Shown here in pieces: positions 51,129 to 63,663 of a stretch of DNA of 64,000 bases. Each line of letters opens with the position of its first letter. The first letter of the stretch is position 1. Below the pieces are notes generated by a model. The model saw only the letters and a list, made by a program, of their open reading frames with translations, made no database searches and had not been told where the DNA came from. A program made the translations under genes and the position numbers. This DNA comes from Sitta carolinensis (Eukaryota; Chordata; Aves; Passeriformes; Sittidae), in NCBI GenBank assembly GCA_032173965.1, contig CM063284.1:65160863-65224862 (forward strand), given 5' to 3'.

Positions 51129-51282
51129 ATGGAACTGTCTACTCTCGCCACGTATCACTGCCTTGCTTTTGTCTGGTATTTTTTTGTTGCCTATTCCATC
51201 ACACATGTAAAAACAGAGGAGCGGCCATCTGAAGTGTTCCTTTACGGTGTGGCAGTGGAAATATTTGACAGTTCTCAATCTG
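51129..51282 (+). CDS. ADTRP: ADTRP coding exon 1, with an apparent +1 frameshift
   Basis: The start ATG has A at -3 and G at +4, a strong Kozak context. Residues 1-40 read in the ATG frame match the ADTRP N-terminus: MELSTLATYH, then a first membrane segment around CLAFVWYFFVAYSI, then a charged loop ending in LYG. The donor is CTG|GTAAGC at 51282/51283. The conserved segment QWKYLTVLNL lies at 51253-51282, but in a different frame from the ATG. It contains the family's catalytic threonine (ACA at 51268-51270, position 47, as in human ADTRP). Between the GGT codon ending at 51248 and CAG at 51253 there are four bases (GTGG) where one codon is expected. The exon is therefore 154 nt instead of 153. 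Read literally it continues as VAVEIFDSSQS and stops in exon 2. The identity of the exon is secure; whether the extra base is biological or an error cannot be told from sequence. Confidence 0.88.
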
Positions 51283-54200
51283 GTAAGCAAATCGTGTTGT
51301 ACAGTGATACCAATATGTCTATTTGTTTGTCTGCCATCTGCGCCTCAAGACATATGCAGCTGGTGTATTTGCTGCTGTTAAACTGCTTCCTTTGGTGGTT
51401 TATACCCAAAGAAACTAAGGAGGGATCGGTGCTTGTGCTGTGAAATGTATTCACAGGTTTAATACAGAAAGAATATTGTCAGGTGAGAAGCTTGGTTTTC
51501 AGAAAGTACTTTGAAGCTAGCTGCCTCCTTGTAAAAAAGACATTGTCAGTGAGGAGAAGGACAGAAAAGTGGGGGTATGACCAGCCAGGACACATACAAG
51601 TTTGGTGCCTGTTTTCCAACCTTTGATTCAAAACATTTCAGTAGTGCTTGGAATTTTACTTCGATTTTTTTTTAATAGGCTGCTATGTCCTCTAAATTAC
51701 AGGAAAAGTGAAACAAAGCAGAGCACTGCGCTAATTTAGCCAATCAAAGTACCTGCTTTGTTTGACAATCATTTGAAAATACAAGGGAAAGAAATCCCAG
51801 CCTGTGGAGAGAGGTGCTTGTGATATTATTGCATAATTTTCAGCAGTGCTATCAACTGGTTGTACATTTCCTAAAAGCACACAGGAAAAGAGAGACTGTA
51901 ATGTGTTCTGCTTCTTCTAATGTGCTAACATTTCACAGAATAGAAATCAAAGTGAAAGTACATGAGATACCCAGGAGAGAAGGCTTGTTCAGAGTCCAAG
52001 GCGTTCATCAGCAACTCAGGGAAGCAGTGCTGGTGGGGTGGAAAGACCAGGCTTGTGGAGAGGTTTCCTACAAGGGAAAAATTTCAGACACACTTGCTAA
52101 TTTGAAGGATGACTGCAGGGACCTACATAGACTTTCATCCATTCTGTGTGACCATCAGAGTTAAATATCTGTGGGAAGTCTGGTGTGGGGCATGTTTGTC
52201 TCTACTTTTACCCTTTTGAAGGAGACACCCTATGCTGGAGCTCAGTGGAAGCCTAAAGGCCCCCCAGCTCCAAGTGGAGCTTTTGGAGACCTCCAGGGAG
52301 GCAGGGAATTTGATTCTCTTCCATCCTCAACTGTTCAGTGACTCTGTGAAACATTTGCAACCAAGAGGCAGTGAATGGCAAGCGCAGTGGCCACAACAAC
52401 CCAGGAGCCCCAGTGCTCTCCTCAGTGGCCAAGCCAGCTGTGGAAGGATGAGGACACATATATATCACTGCAGTCAGGTGGCATTTGTACTGCTAACTGT
52501 AGTGTTGTCTGTTTATCAGTACAGCCATTTTTGGGGGGATAGCCGTCCCTACTAAAATACCACCCATATTTTCAGGCAAAGCAGCATCCCCACCCCCATC
52601 TCCTTGCACCATTATAATGAGATTTATGACCCAGCTCTAAAGCATGAGATCAAAAGGACAAAACAAGTAACCAATGTCCCAGTATTTTGGGATGAATAAA
52701 TAGTCACTGAAATTATCATCCAGCTTCCCTTAGTGACCAGCAGTGGACAGTCAGGGAAAGGCTGCACAAGGCAAGAGCATTACAAGCATGAAATGAAGTT
52801 TCCATGGCTTTACTGTCCCACTAGCATACTGAGTAACCCAGCCAAAAAATAAATCCAGGCTACGGTACCTAATACCCATTCAAAGCCTTCTTTTCATCTA
52901 TCTAAAAGAAAAACATGCCTGTTCATACTTCTGGTACTTTCCCTATCCTCTGTGCCATGTGTGCCTTGTGTGAAAGAACAGTTCATTTTGTTGGTGTAAA
53001 CCTACTTCCTTGACAGCTGAGCTGGAAGCCTCATTATTTCTGTGTTGTAATCTAATCATCCATCCCTGTTCATGTTTTCTTTGCCACTTATTAGAGTGGC
53101 ATTAGATTATCCCCTCAGTTACTCTTTTCTGCAAGCTGGAAGTCCAAGCCTTTTTCATTTCTCTTCACAAAGGGTTGCTTCTTTCATTAAAGCATCCACG
53201 TCACCCTTTGCAGCAGCTTTTCAACTTTCAGGATGGAGCAGGTGGGGCAGGCCTCAGTGGTCAAGTCATGAGCATATATAGGTTTATACAGTGGCCTAAA
53301 GGCATTTCCTTGCTTGTAGTTTAATTCTTCTTGACTACTCTTAGCTCTCTATTTGTCTTTTTTGATCACTGGGAGGCAAGGAGACAGCAAGCTGAGAGAG
53401 CTATCCACACTGAGTCCTACATTTCTTTACTGGATGGTGATAGCTAATATAGAACCCACTGCTGAAAAATACATAATTGAAGCTGCTCATTAATTTCTTT
53501 TTCTGAAATGCTTTATATTGCATTTATCAACACTGATTTTTGCCTATTTGATTGCTCAGGCACTCAGTATCCTGAGATTCTGTGGCAATTTTACAGTCAG
53601 ATCACTCTGATAGGGGAAAAAAACCCATCAGAGTCACAAAAGTGTACCACCTCAGTATTTGCTCCCTTTGCCAGCTCATTTGCAGCTCAGGTCTTATTAA
53701 ATCCCCATGAGTGAGGGCTCTTGCTTCACTTCCCTGGTCCTTTGACTCCCAACTTTTAACCACTCATTGATTTGATCCCAATGCTAAAATTCCCTGGAGC
53801 TGCCAGCCAACAGGGAAATGGTTTGGGCTGAAGATACTGCCTCTCTCTCATGCAGAAAATGTGGGAATGGGACAGGGTGTGCAAAATTATTCCTTCATGG
53901 ACGACAGGCCTTCTTCAGAGACTTATTTATTTCAAGAAAGTATTGCCAAAAAAATGAAGAGGAATTAGGGAAAGAAATGCTGTCATTCCCCTTCTCCTGC
54001 TGAACTGGGTAGGATTTTTTTGTAAAGCAATAGCAAAAAAGTGGCAAAAGGTTCTTGATCTGCTGTACAAGAGAGGGAGAAGACAACATATCCCACATGC
54101 TGTGGTGCTCTCTGTGGGCTCCACTGGACCTAAAAGACTCATCCCATAGTCTGGCATTAAGCCAATCCCTGTGGTTGCTGAGGAACATTGAGGAACAAGA

Positions 54201-55769
54201 GATGCCTGTCAGCCACACTTTTCCATTGGGTGCACACCCAAGGCACTGAATTTCTGTCAGTCTGGACACAGTCGTAGAAAACACCTCGGGATGTCAGGTG
54301 GTATGGTCGTGGGGAAGAGCAGGCAAATCTTCACACTGGCTGTTCTGGTTCAGTGGATCTGCTGTGCTGGGCAGGCCTGGGCAGTGCCTTGGAGGCTTCC
54401 CCAGAGCCAGGAACACAGAGACAGCCTTTGTGCAGCTCTTCTGCCTGTGTCCTGCCAGACTGGGATGGCCTGGCTTCTGGCACTGGCTGTCTGAATTACT
54501 TGGAAGTTTCCCTCCAAAATTTTCTCTTCTCTCTTTAGAATAACACTTAAAATATTCTTTCTGTGGAAAGCTGGTCTGGCTTCCTCACTGTGGTCTGAAA
54601 TGGAAATACTGGGAAAAGTAACATTTTCTGGGGATGGAAATGCTGCTTGTTTCCCAGTTTAGCTGGAGAGATGCTAGAAGAATTCCTTCTAGATATGACC
54701 CTCTTTTAGCACCTCATTCAATTCCTTGCTAGTCATGTGGCTCTCCCAAGAGTGCTACAGCTCTGACATTGCTTCAGATTCATCTTCTTAATGATCATAG
54801 CAATCAAGATTCAGAAAGGAAATATTTTTGTAGGGAGAAAAAAAGATAAGTGGGCTTTGTATCAAAGAGGTTCATTGACCCATTATTGAAGAAGCAGAAA
54901 TGACAGATAAAAACAGTTTTTGTATTCATTTCATTCATCTGTAACACAAAACAGTGCAAGCAGAATCCTTCATTGCCTGAAACATCTGAGCTCATAAAAA
55001 TCTGCCCACTGCTGTAAATCCATTAGTAAAGCACTGCATAATGAGCACACTTGTACCTTTAAAAACTATTAATTTTGTTCCTGCCCCAATTTATTCCTTA
55101 TGCCTTTGTCTTTCATAATGGAAATGCTTTTCAATTGTCCTGAAAGCTGCTTCGTATTTATTTCAGAATAGGTCCAGTATTTAGTAAAGATATTTTCCAA
55201 GACACTATCATGTGAATGAATGTGTCTACACTAAATGTTGACTTTTATGTCTAATAACTTGCTCAGAATATTGGATTTATCCCTCCCTAAAGGGCAGAGC
55301 TTGGAGCCCGATTTATTTGTACTAGTTGGAGATCTTAATGTACACATATGGCAAGATCTTATACACAAAAGTAAATCATGTCAGGTTAGTTAAACAGAAA
55401 CACCCTTTTGATCATTACACCAGATAAATTTGAGCTTTGTCTTTGTCACTGTGAGTCTCAGTTTGGAAAATTGATCTGGCCAAATTAAATGTTTCTACAG
55501 TACCCAGCACCATGGAACTCTACAGGATCTAGAGGGGAAAGCAGCCTCTCTCCAGCAGGGATAATCATATCCATATTCTCCTCTTTGGGTTAATCATTAG
55601 TTTTCTGAATGCTTCCAGTCTTCCTTCTGTTCGTGTGGGAACACTTTAGGGAATCCTTTCTATTTACAGCCAGTGGATTTATATTCCATGAGTGCCTGCA
55701 ATGTATTTGTGAGTGCCAGCACTGCTGCTTGGGAAATTCACAGGACATCTGGAATAATTTGATGTTTTC

Positions 55770-55806
<37 letters not shown>

Positions 55807-58681
55807 CTTTAATGTCAACATTTTCCCTTTAGTGGAGAGCTACAATATTTGGATGCACCTTTCTTACAACAGTTATCCCAGTGGGTTTGGAGCTCGGATT
55901 TTAATCTACTGGGTGTGTACAATGCCAGACTGTACAGTACTAGGGATGATCCTAGCTAAGTTTTCTGAAATTTGAAAATTACTTGTATGTAAAAAAATAT
56001 CACATGATAAACTTCTCAAGTGACCAGTAGAGATACAGAAGTAGTAACTTCTCTGTCCAATCTCTGATCACTGTCCAGAAACTTATATATACAAAGTCAA
56101 CAATAAACTAGAAAATTCTTTTCCTCTTCTATACCTAAACACCTATTGTGTGTGTTACTGCATTCCCTCTGTGTGTCACAGTAACACTTGTATAACCTTC
56201 CATTGCTCTTGGAAATATTGGGTTATCATTAAAGCATCTGAAAAACCTTTGAAACTATGGTGATGAACAAGGGTAGAGCTACAGCATCACAAATCCAAGC
56301 TCCTGAGGCTGAGTTCAAACTTCTTCAGGAATTGTTCTCTCCATGTTTAGCCAGAGAAATGGGTCAGGTTACACATTCAGATAAGAATTCTCCATACAGA
56401 AGATAACATTGTCCTCCCCTGTGTATAACAGAATATTTACCAGGCTGAGAATGTGGCTGTTTTGGGACTGTTTCTTTTCAGTAATGTTTATTTTAGTTAA
56501 TTTTGAAGCAGGGAAAGAAGCAGCCTATCCCTGTCCCATGATTAATGTAAGGCTGACCATGAACAAGATAATAATAGCCCCATCCTCTGAGAAACAGGCT
56601 TTTCCCTAATTGCTTTATTGGCAATTAGTCACCATGTGTCACTGGACTGTCATCACTCTCATGTTCATTTTTCATGCCTTGTACAGAAAGTTACTGCTGA
56701 CTCTACAGGGTATAGCAACAGCTTCTGTTTATTACCAGGCTTTTCTTAGCTATTAGAGAACTCAGTATTGGTGTCCTGGTAAGGCTAAGGATAGGGACAG
56801 GCATTTGGGCTGAACATGTGTTTGTGTCTAAGTACACTGCACCTCAGCATGGACTTCACTGAACCAGACCCAAGACTTGGAGGGCTGAATCCCTACTGAT
56901 TGAAATAGCAACTGCCTAATTGTGATAAATGGGGAGGGGAAATCACGCTTGAAAGAGATGCTTTGGATGCCTCAGAATTAAACAAAAACCTATGTGAGTT
57001 CTGATGAAGCTGCTTGGGTTTTTTTGTACCTAAAGATACATCCGTTCACCCTATGCCTTGATAGGAAACATGAGGCTTTGCAGCTGAACTGGGTGATGCA
57101 CAACCTGTGATGCCTGGTCCTAGTTGACCCTGGGCCAGTTACCCAGCCTGTGTCAGCACCTCCCTACCTCCACTGCTGTGGGTCTGGACCGGGAGAGGGA
57201 CAATCTAACAGTGGTACTTACTGTCATGGCTCCCTGGGCTGTGGAAAGGATAGGGAAGGAAGACTATTTTTCCCCTGTGCTGGAAAGAAACAAAATGTTT
57301 GCAGATGGTTGCAGATAACTGCAAACTATGTTTCCCAGGAACACTCACTCTCTGGAAACTAAAACTTGCAGAATGGTGAGATCATAGTCTCCTCCTCCCC
57401 TTATATATTTTGATTAAAAAGGAATTTCTGATGGAAAAACATTGCAGTAATCCTGTCCCCTCCCAACCACCACCCTTTTCAGCTTCTTCAGAAACTGATG
57501 AAGTAACCAGCCACAACTTCAGAGACTGCTCTAAATAAATATCTGAGTCAGAGTAAGATCATGGCAAAAGAGATCTCATCCTGAAAGCTGTAGCCCTCTT
57601 TCCATTTAAGCATCACTAGCTGATCCAGTGTTTGCAGCAGGCTGCATTTCCCATATTGCATTACTCTGGGACAACCTACCCTTAAAAAGAAGAGGTCACC
57701 CCATGAGTTAAGAGAACTGAACTGACTTGGTGCTAAATGCCAGACAGTGGGAGAAGTATTTTTCTGCAAGGTTCTATTCTGCCTTTGCGTGTCTGACAAA
57801 TCTGGTTCATCTTGATCTGCTGTGTAGTGTTAGGAGGGAAAATGAAGCAATTAGAAAAGCAATATTGGTTTAAAACACAATAATATGACAATTTTACACA
57901 TAATTTGGAGAACTCTGTGTTGTCACTGTGCACATATCTAATTCTTTACCAAATCCTCCTAGTGTCCTACCCAAAAAATCCCACCCTATCTATTAATGAT
58001 TTAAAGAAGGAAAAAGCTTCAAATCAAAAGATAACCTCCCAATCCTAAAATTCATTAGTTATAAATTGTTTCACTTAAACTTAAGTAAAACTTTATTTTT
58101 AGTTGGTGACATCTGGATCTTGCTTCTGAGTGCTTAAAATCCCTTCTTGAATCCGTCTGAGCTCAGCAAAAAAAGTTCTGGTTTTGTGACTTCTGCACCT
58201 AATTCTCACCTTAGATCATTTTGAGCTACTTGGCACTGAGATCAACTGCCCTGTGAGTCCCTAGAAAGAAGAACCTGTGTTGACTAAATAGTGGAAAAGA
58301 TATCTAGCAATTACTTTACAGGAAATATATAGGAAATATATCCTGGCATAATTTGTTCTCTCCTTCTCACATACATCCAGTGGTCAACTATTAATATAGA
58401 AAGTGTGATGGAGCTGGCATTCAAGATGTCCCTTCACCCATCTGAATCACATCACATATCTCTGTTTAGTCTATTAACTGGGATGCTGTTAAAGTTATCT
58501 CCTGACCAACTTTATTTAATCAATTTGGGTTAGTAAAAGAGATTTAGCCAACAGCTATTTCCCTCACACAGGCTTGCAGCTCACGAACAAAACAGCTCCC
58601 TGAAGAGCAAGAACAGATTTCATTGAGGAACATGCTAATGAAAGCTGGATGTGTTTCCCTCATTAGGTGTAATTACTTTAG
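51283..58681 (+). other. ADTRP: ADTRP intron 1 (7,399 nt)
   Basis: The intron starts GTAAGC and ends CTTTAG. It contains a 35-base T tract at 55772-55806 and otherwise ordinary AT-rich sequence. Open frames of 107-129 codons near 51814-52164, 52232-52555 and 53895-54284 show no recognisable domain and no splice-flanked conserved peptide, so I regard them as chance. No CR1 tail was found. Confidence 0.85.
55772..55806 (+). repeat. T35 homopolymer in ADTRP intron 1
   Basis: An uninterrupted run of 35 T. It could be an A-tailed insertion on the minus strand, but I see no recognisable retrogene next to it. Confidence 0.95.
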
Positions 58682-58816
58682 GTTTTGCAGGCTGTCTTCT
58701 ATGGGGTGTCCTTCCTGGCTGATATGTTGAGACTAATTAAGAAACTGCGATGTGCTAAGTGCATAATTTCCAGCAGAGACCTTCTTTTCAGTGTCCTGGC
58801 TTTCCCAGTGTCCACA
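58682..58816 (+). CDS. ADTRP: ADTRP coding exon 2
   Basis: The exon is 135 nt, 45 codons, in phase 0 at both ends, and encodes residues 52-96. It opens VLQAVFYGVSFLADMLRL, the second membrane segment and following loop. A basic, poorly conserved loop follows (KKLRCAKCIISS), then the strongly conserved RDLLFSVLAFPVST. The length equals the human segment exactly. The acceptor is TTTAG|GTTTTGCAG and the donor ACA|GTAAGT at 58816/58817. A second possible acceptor (TTTTGCAG|GCT) lies 9 nt inside and would remove VLQ without changing frame. The upstream acceptor is preferred because both ADTRP and AIG1 relatives have three residues here. If the exon 1 frameshift is real, the shifted frame reaches TGA at 58720-58722. 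Confidence 0.93.
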
Positions 58817-60233
58817 GTAAGTACCCTTTGTTTCTGTATGTGAAAATAATGTTTGCATAAATGATTAGGGATGTGTAGAACTCAAAGTATGTGTAAAAAA
58901 TAGATAAGAACTAAGGGTTTTCGTTTACCATTGAATTTGGAATGGATTTGGACCATTTAGAAGAAGAAACAATGCTGAGCCCATCGTGGTTGAGAGCAAA
59001 GCATCTTGCACAAACATTAGGGTTGCTGTCCTCAAGTGGACACAGATTGACCCTAAAGGGTGAATGAGGTGTAGCCTCTGTTAATCTCATGGTTCAAATA
59101 GCTGTGGATTTATCAACTTAGGGCTTTTCTCTAAAGGGCATCATGGGTCAGGAGGACACAAGAGGGTACCTAAGAGGCAGAAAAACCTCACGTCTCCTTC
59201 TTTGCTGCCAGAGTAGCTTTAAATAAGCACTGGAGAGAAACAGATTCACAGAAAAATAATTATAGTCACAGCCTACGTCAGATTTATCATGGATCACCTA
59301 CTCCCTCACAGACAATGCCGTTTATCAAAATGCCGTGGGTTGGACAGGAGCTGATGAGTTATTTATACATGTAGGTATGCTCTGTGAGAGTGACGCCTAC
59401 AGCTACTGCTGAATCTCAAAGGGCTGAGAAACACTGCTTAAACATGGTCCACAAGCACCTCAGCTAGCTGGCTCCATAAAAAAGCCCTGCCAGGGATGGA
59501 GTTAGAGAGTGTTTGCTATGCTGCTCTCATATCCCACCAGGCATCCTCACCATGCCCCAGGACTGTGGCATAGTCTCACTCTTCCAGCATCTCACACCCC
59601 TGATTTCTAACCCCAAGCACAAAGTGTGCTCAAATACAAAGCCAGGCCAAAAATTGCAAATCAGCTTCCAGGTATCAGTAACTGATACCAGGGATCACTT
59701 CTTTCAGTTAAGTTGTCCCACTGTAATTAATTCTCTATTGGGGAAAAAAAATGGGTGCCCACAGTGTGCAGCTTTCACCTGCAGTTTATGAATTAGGCTT
59801 ATGAGTTGTGAAGGTAAAGGGTAAGTTTATGTGAACAGCCTTATCAAGATCTGTTTTCACTTTGTTACCGAGCAAAACAAAGGCTTGATAGACAGTCCCT
59901 TGAGGACAACTACTTGACCATCAAAAGATCCCATCTGCAAAGGGAAAGGGGAAGAGAAAAAAAAAAGCAGCAGCTAATCTCAGATTCCACAGAAAATGTC
60001 AGCATTGGCAGTTTATAAAGCAAGGGGTTTTTTTCTCTCTCTGTATCAACACAGAACACTGCATCTCTGAGTAAATGTGAGATAACGTGAGTTTATCTGG
60101 CAATGTCATCATTTTTCATGTAAAAAAACATGGAGACATTTTGCCTTCTTGGAAATGAAAGCACTAACCAAATCCTCTCAGTTATGTTTGTTTTCCATTT
60201 TAAAATTTCTTTAATTTTGCATTTTGGTTCCAG
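58817..60233 (+). other. ADTRP: ADTRP intron 2 (1,417 nt)
   Basis: The intron starts GTAAGT and ends with a T-rich tract and TTCCAG. I see no repeat or second gene inside it. Confidence 0.88.
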
Positions 60234-60335
60234 TTTGTGTGCATATCTTTTTGGACACTGTATACCTACAACCGAGAGCTGGTTTACCCCAAAAGCCTTG
60301 ATGGAGTCATCCCGCTCTGGTTAAATCACGCTATG
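60234..60335 (+). CDS. ADTRP: ADTRP coding exon 3
   Basis: The exon is 102 nt, 34 codons, in phase 0, and encodes residues 97-130. It begins FVCISFWTLYTYNRELVYPK, the end of the third membrane segment and the family signature around the YNRE and YPK residues. It continues SLDGVIPLWLNHAM. The acceptor is TTGGTTCCAG|TTTGTG, behind a T-rich tract. The donor is ATG|GTGAGT at 60335/60336. In human ADTRP the catalytic histidine is residue 131, directly after the NHAM that ends this exon, so it should be the first codon of exon 4, beyond the window. The exon is intact, with no stop or indel. Confidence 0.94.
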
Positions 60336-63300
60336 GTGAGTAAGAAAAACCTCAGCCTCTTGCAGAGGAAAGGGAGACCTTGCAACGTGTGCCCCACCAC
60401 AGTATTGTGCCATTTTCCAGAAGAAATTCACAGCTTCTCCTTTCTCACCTCCTCCTTCCTGCTTATCTGAATCTGATGTTGAGCTGTATGCAGCAATCAG
60501 ATGCATGTGCTTGAAGCTGCCTCAAGAAGCCTTTTAGCACACAAGGAATGTCAGTGAATCGGTGCTTGTCAAACCTCTGAAGTCAATGAAATGATGTGTA
60601 GTCATAAGGAAAGAAAATCTCACTTATTGTAGCTCAAAAAAGAAATTGTGTCTGCTAACAGAAGTCTCTGAAATACAAAATGGCTGTGAGTGTAACAAAG
60701 CAGCCCTTAATTTTTAAAAAAGGTGAAATAACAAAAGAGAATCTGACAGCTCTACAGTTAGTAAGCTAATGTGTGCACAGCTTTGAATAGCTGGATTGCA
60801 ATGATTGTTTACAGATTTTCTATAAATACTTTCCAGATTTCTCCTTCATTTGCTCTGGCCATTTTTATGATGTGTTGAATAATCACATATTTCTCATCAG
60901 TCAAGTGAAAGGAGGCTGACAGTAACATGGAAACTCTGGGTGGATTGCAAGGTCAGTGAGGCCTCATGGGGCGAATGGGAAGTGGGAGAGAAGGGAGAGA
61001 TTCAGTGCTGGGCTGAATCAGAGAAGCTAAAAAGTATAAAATAATCGCATAGAAGACTCATTTCTCTCCAGACTTCATTTCTTAAGAACAGTGCCTTGCC
61101 ATCCACTGCAGCAGTCCCCAGTGAGTGTTGAAGGTAAATCTGTGAGGGTTTGGGGTGCCTGGCTGAGGACAGTTGCTCGAAGTTTGAGCAGCCACTTGAT
61201 TTAGACAGGTGCATTCAGAATCGTGTGACTGGAATCCAAACACACAGAGGCATGTTCGCATTGCTGACACCCGAGTGGTGAACCACAGCCATCATGCACT
61301 TTTAACCTCATCACCTGCTCTCTCTCCACCAATTCATTTCCACCAAGACTTTTCTGTGGAAGTCCAAACCTCTGCAGAGGTGCAAAAGAGCGCTGCTCTT
61401 TCTGAAAACATCATCCATCAAAATGAAAGATTCTTCACGTCCTCAGCATCATGCTGGCTTCAGGTCCAGGATTTAGTATAGGCAATTGGTTTAAAATCTT
61501 CACAGTGGTGGAGGTGCTGGGCAAGAGGCAGGGGGGATAGCACAAAGTGAAGCTCAGAGAAGATAGGCTTTGCTGCTTGTTTTAATCCTGGCTCACAGCT
61601 GAGAATTTGCCCTTTCCATTTCCACATTTGTTTATGACATGGAAAGGTTGAGAGGTGTTAGGACATGCATTTTTATTTCATGTGCAAGAACTCTTCGTCG
61701 GAACTCCTCAAACAAATCAGTTATAACTTCTTCTTATCCTACCTAAATCTACATTTCATAACAGAGTCATTTTGACTACAACAAAAAGCTTTTCTATGTC
61801 AGAAATGTCAAAAACAAGTGTTAAAAAAGGAAAAACAATTCTTCCTGAGAATTATTTTGACGAGAGAGAAACTTCACATAAAGCAAACCTCTATCACAAC
61901 CTGGTATTTTATTTCTAAAGCTCTTAATACACTTCAGACATCTTGTGCTTGACAGTTCCTGGGTAGGAAATTTTCCTTCCAGTCACTATCAAGCATAAAA
62001 CATCTGCCACCAGCATAGAAAGATCCCTGCTATTGACAATCCTTGTATTTTAGGACACCTTCCAACAGGTGCCTTCAGGCTTAGCTGAGGCATATCCGTC
62101 TTCCAACACAAAATATCCACTGGAAATGCTCGGGAGGTCCAGGGACATACTGACACTTTAAGGGACAATCTCCAAGTTCTGACTGCCAAGCAGACACTTT
62201 TTCTTTGGGTTCATTTCCTTGCATATTGCTATTACATTATGGCTTCGAGATTACAGGCATTTCATGGCAGATTGAAGCAGCATGTAGCTGGCTTTGGAGG
62301 AGAAAGACATGGGTGTATCAGTAGTAACCATCAGTGCCATATCATTTGCAGTGGGAGTACTTTTTTAAAATCTCAGTCTATTTTAATGTTGTAAATAGGG
62401 AAAGCATATGTTGTTATGTAATTGGAGAGTGAACCTAAAAAATAACCATGCAAACCGATTTCAGGAATACTGAGCTCCTCGGCTTTGCAGTGATGCTGCA
62501 GCACCTTCCTTGCAGAAATGAATAACAGTTTTTTTCCTCACATGGACTGCTCTTACAGTAGGAAAGGGTTGTTGTCCACCTGGTAGCCCAGAGTGAGCAC
62601 TACAGTTTAGCCATATTTTTGCACTCTGAGCAGGAACATTTTGTTTTGCAGATAGGATGGCTAATGTAGAAAGGAATTTTGCTCATATTTGAAGAAGACC
62701 AAATATTTCAGACTATCTAGGTTTCTGTCTTTGCTTTTCTACTGAGCTTAACCCAAAGGCTGGGCATCATTTTCCATTTCTGTTTGCCTGGGATAATTAT
62801 GTTTCACCATCTTTATGTAAAACCTTAACCTTCAGGGATGAAGAAAGTCCACTCTACTTTTGTCTCAAGCACAATTATTTTATTTGAACGAGATTTTTGA
62901 AGTGGAAGATGGCTGACACAAAAGATACACTGGCCAATTTGTTAAGTGAATTTGTTTATTTCTTTCCCAGTCTTGTCTTTTCAAGCAACATCTGGATATT
63001 CTCCAGAAGGAGACTAACTGCTGGAGACAGCTTGGATTAAACCATGTGCATGTATTATTCAACTTAATGGCAGTATTGGGGAACACTACACTTTGAAGGG
63101 CCTGACAGAATTGAATGCTAAATAAAGTGGCCATTGGTGGGTCAGAAGAGATAACTCAAAAACATTTTTGATCTATAACAAAAGATACATATAAATGTTG
63201 AGCAGATGTGTTCACAAAAAATGGTAATGGTACAATTGTGTTTTCGTAAAAGATTTATTTTTTCAGTCTGTTGGCACAGTTCTTCCCAAAAGCACAATTT

Positions 63301-63625
63301 TCTTTATTTTCAGACTGCAGATAAGTAGAGTTTGGCCACCTCTTTTTCTAATTTACCCTGTAGCTGTGTTACCCTTTCACCTTTACAAAAACCATAATTT
63401 TAGTTCCCCAGGCACTTTACTGACACATAGTTATGAATTGTGCATGTTCAGAAGATTTTGTAAGCTAAAAAGCTGAGAATATACAAGGAAAGAAGGTAAA
63501 TAGAAGGTCAGAAAAAAACATCTCTTACCTGGCAAACTTTCAGCAAAGATGACAGCAGATCTCCTACTGCCTGAGTTTCTGAAGCTCCTTTGTATTTTGC
63601 CTTGTTGTGGCTAAGCTGTATCTGG

Positions 63626-63663
<38 letters not shown>

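Larger units (their letters stand above)
51129..60335 (+). other. ADTRP: ADTRP locus, 5' half (exons 1-3 of the coding region)
   Basis: Androgen-dependent TFPI-regulating protein belongs to the AIG1/ADTRP family of multipass membrane threonine hydrolases. These cleave fatty acid esters of hydroxy fatty acids; ADTRP also influences TFPI in endothelium. Three exons on the + strand are joined by GT-AG introns of 7,399 and 1,417 nt, all in phase 0 by homology. Exons 2 and 3 encode 45 and 34 residues, the same as the matching human segments. The family is clear from exon 2 (QAVFYGVSFL, RDLLFSVLAFPVST) and exon 3 (YNRELVYPK, PLWLNHAM). AIG1 is the alternative, but the N-terminus (TYHCLAFVWY) and the 51-residue exon 1 length fit ADTRP better. 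Exon 1 is frameshifted as written (see its entry). Residues 131 onward, about 100 residues, are not in the window; I searched 60336-64000 for the next exon and did not find it. Confidence 0.92.

Noticed and set aside
51814..52555. Two open frames of 116 and 107 codons in ADTRP intron 1 that might be extra exons
   Set aside because: ADTRP exons 1 and 2 join directly by homology with no residues missing, so nothing needs to be encoded here, and the peptides are unfamiliar.
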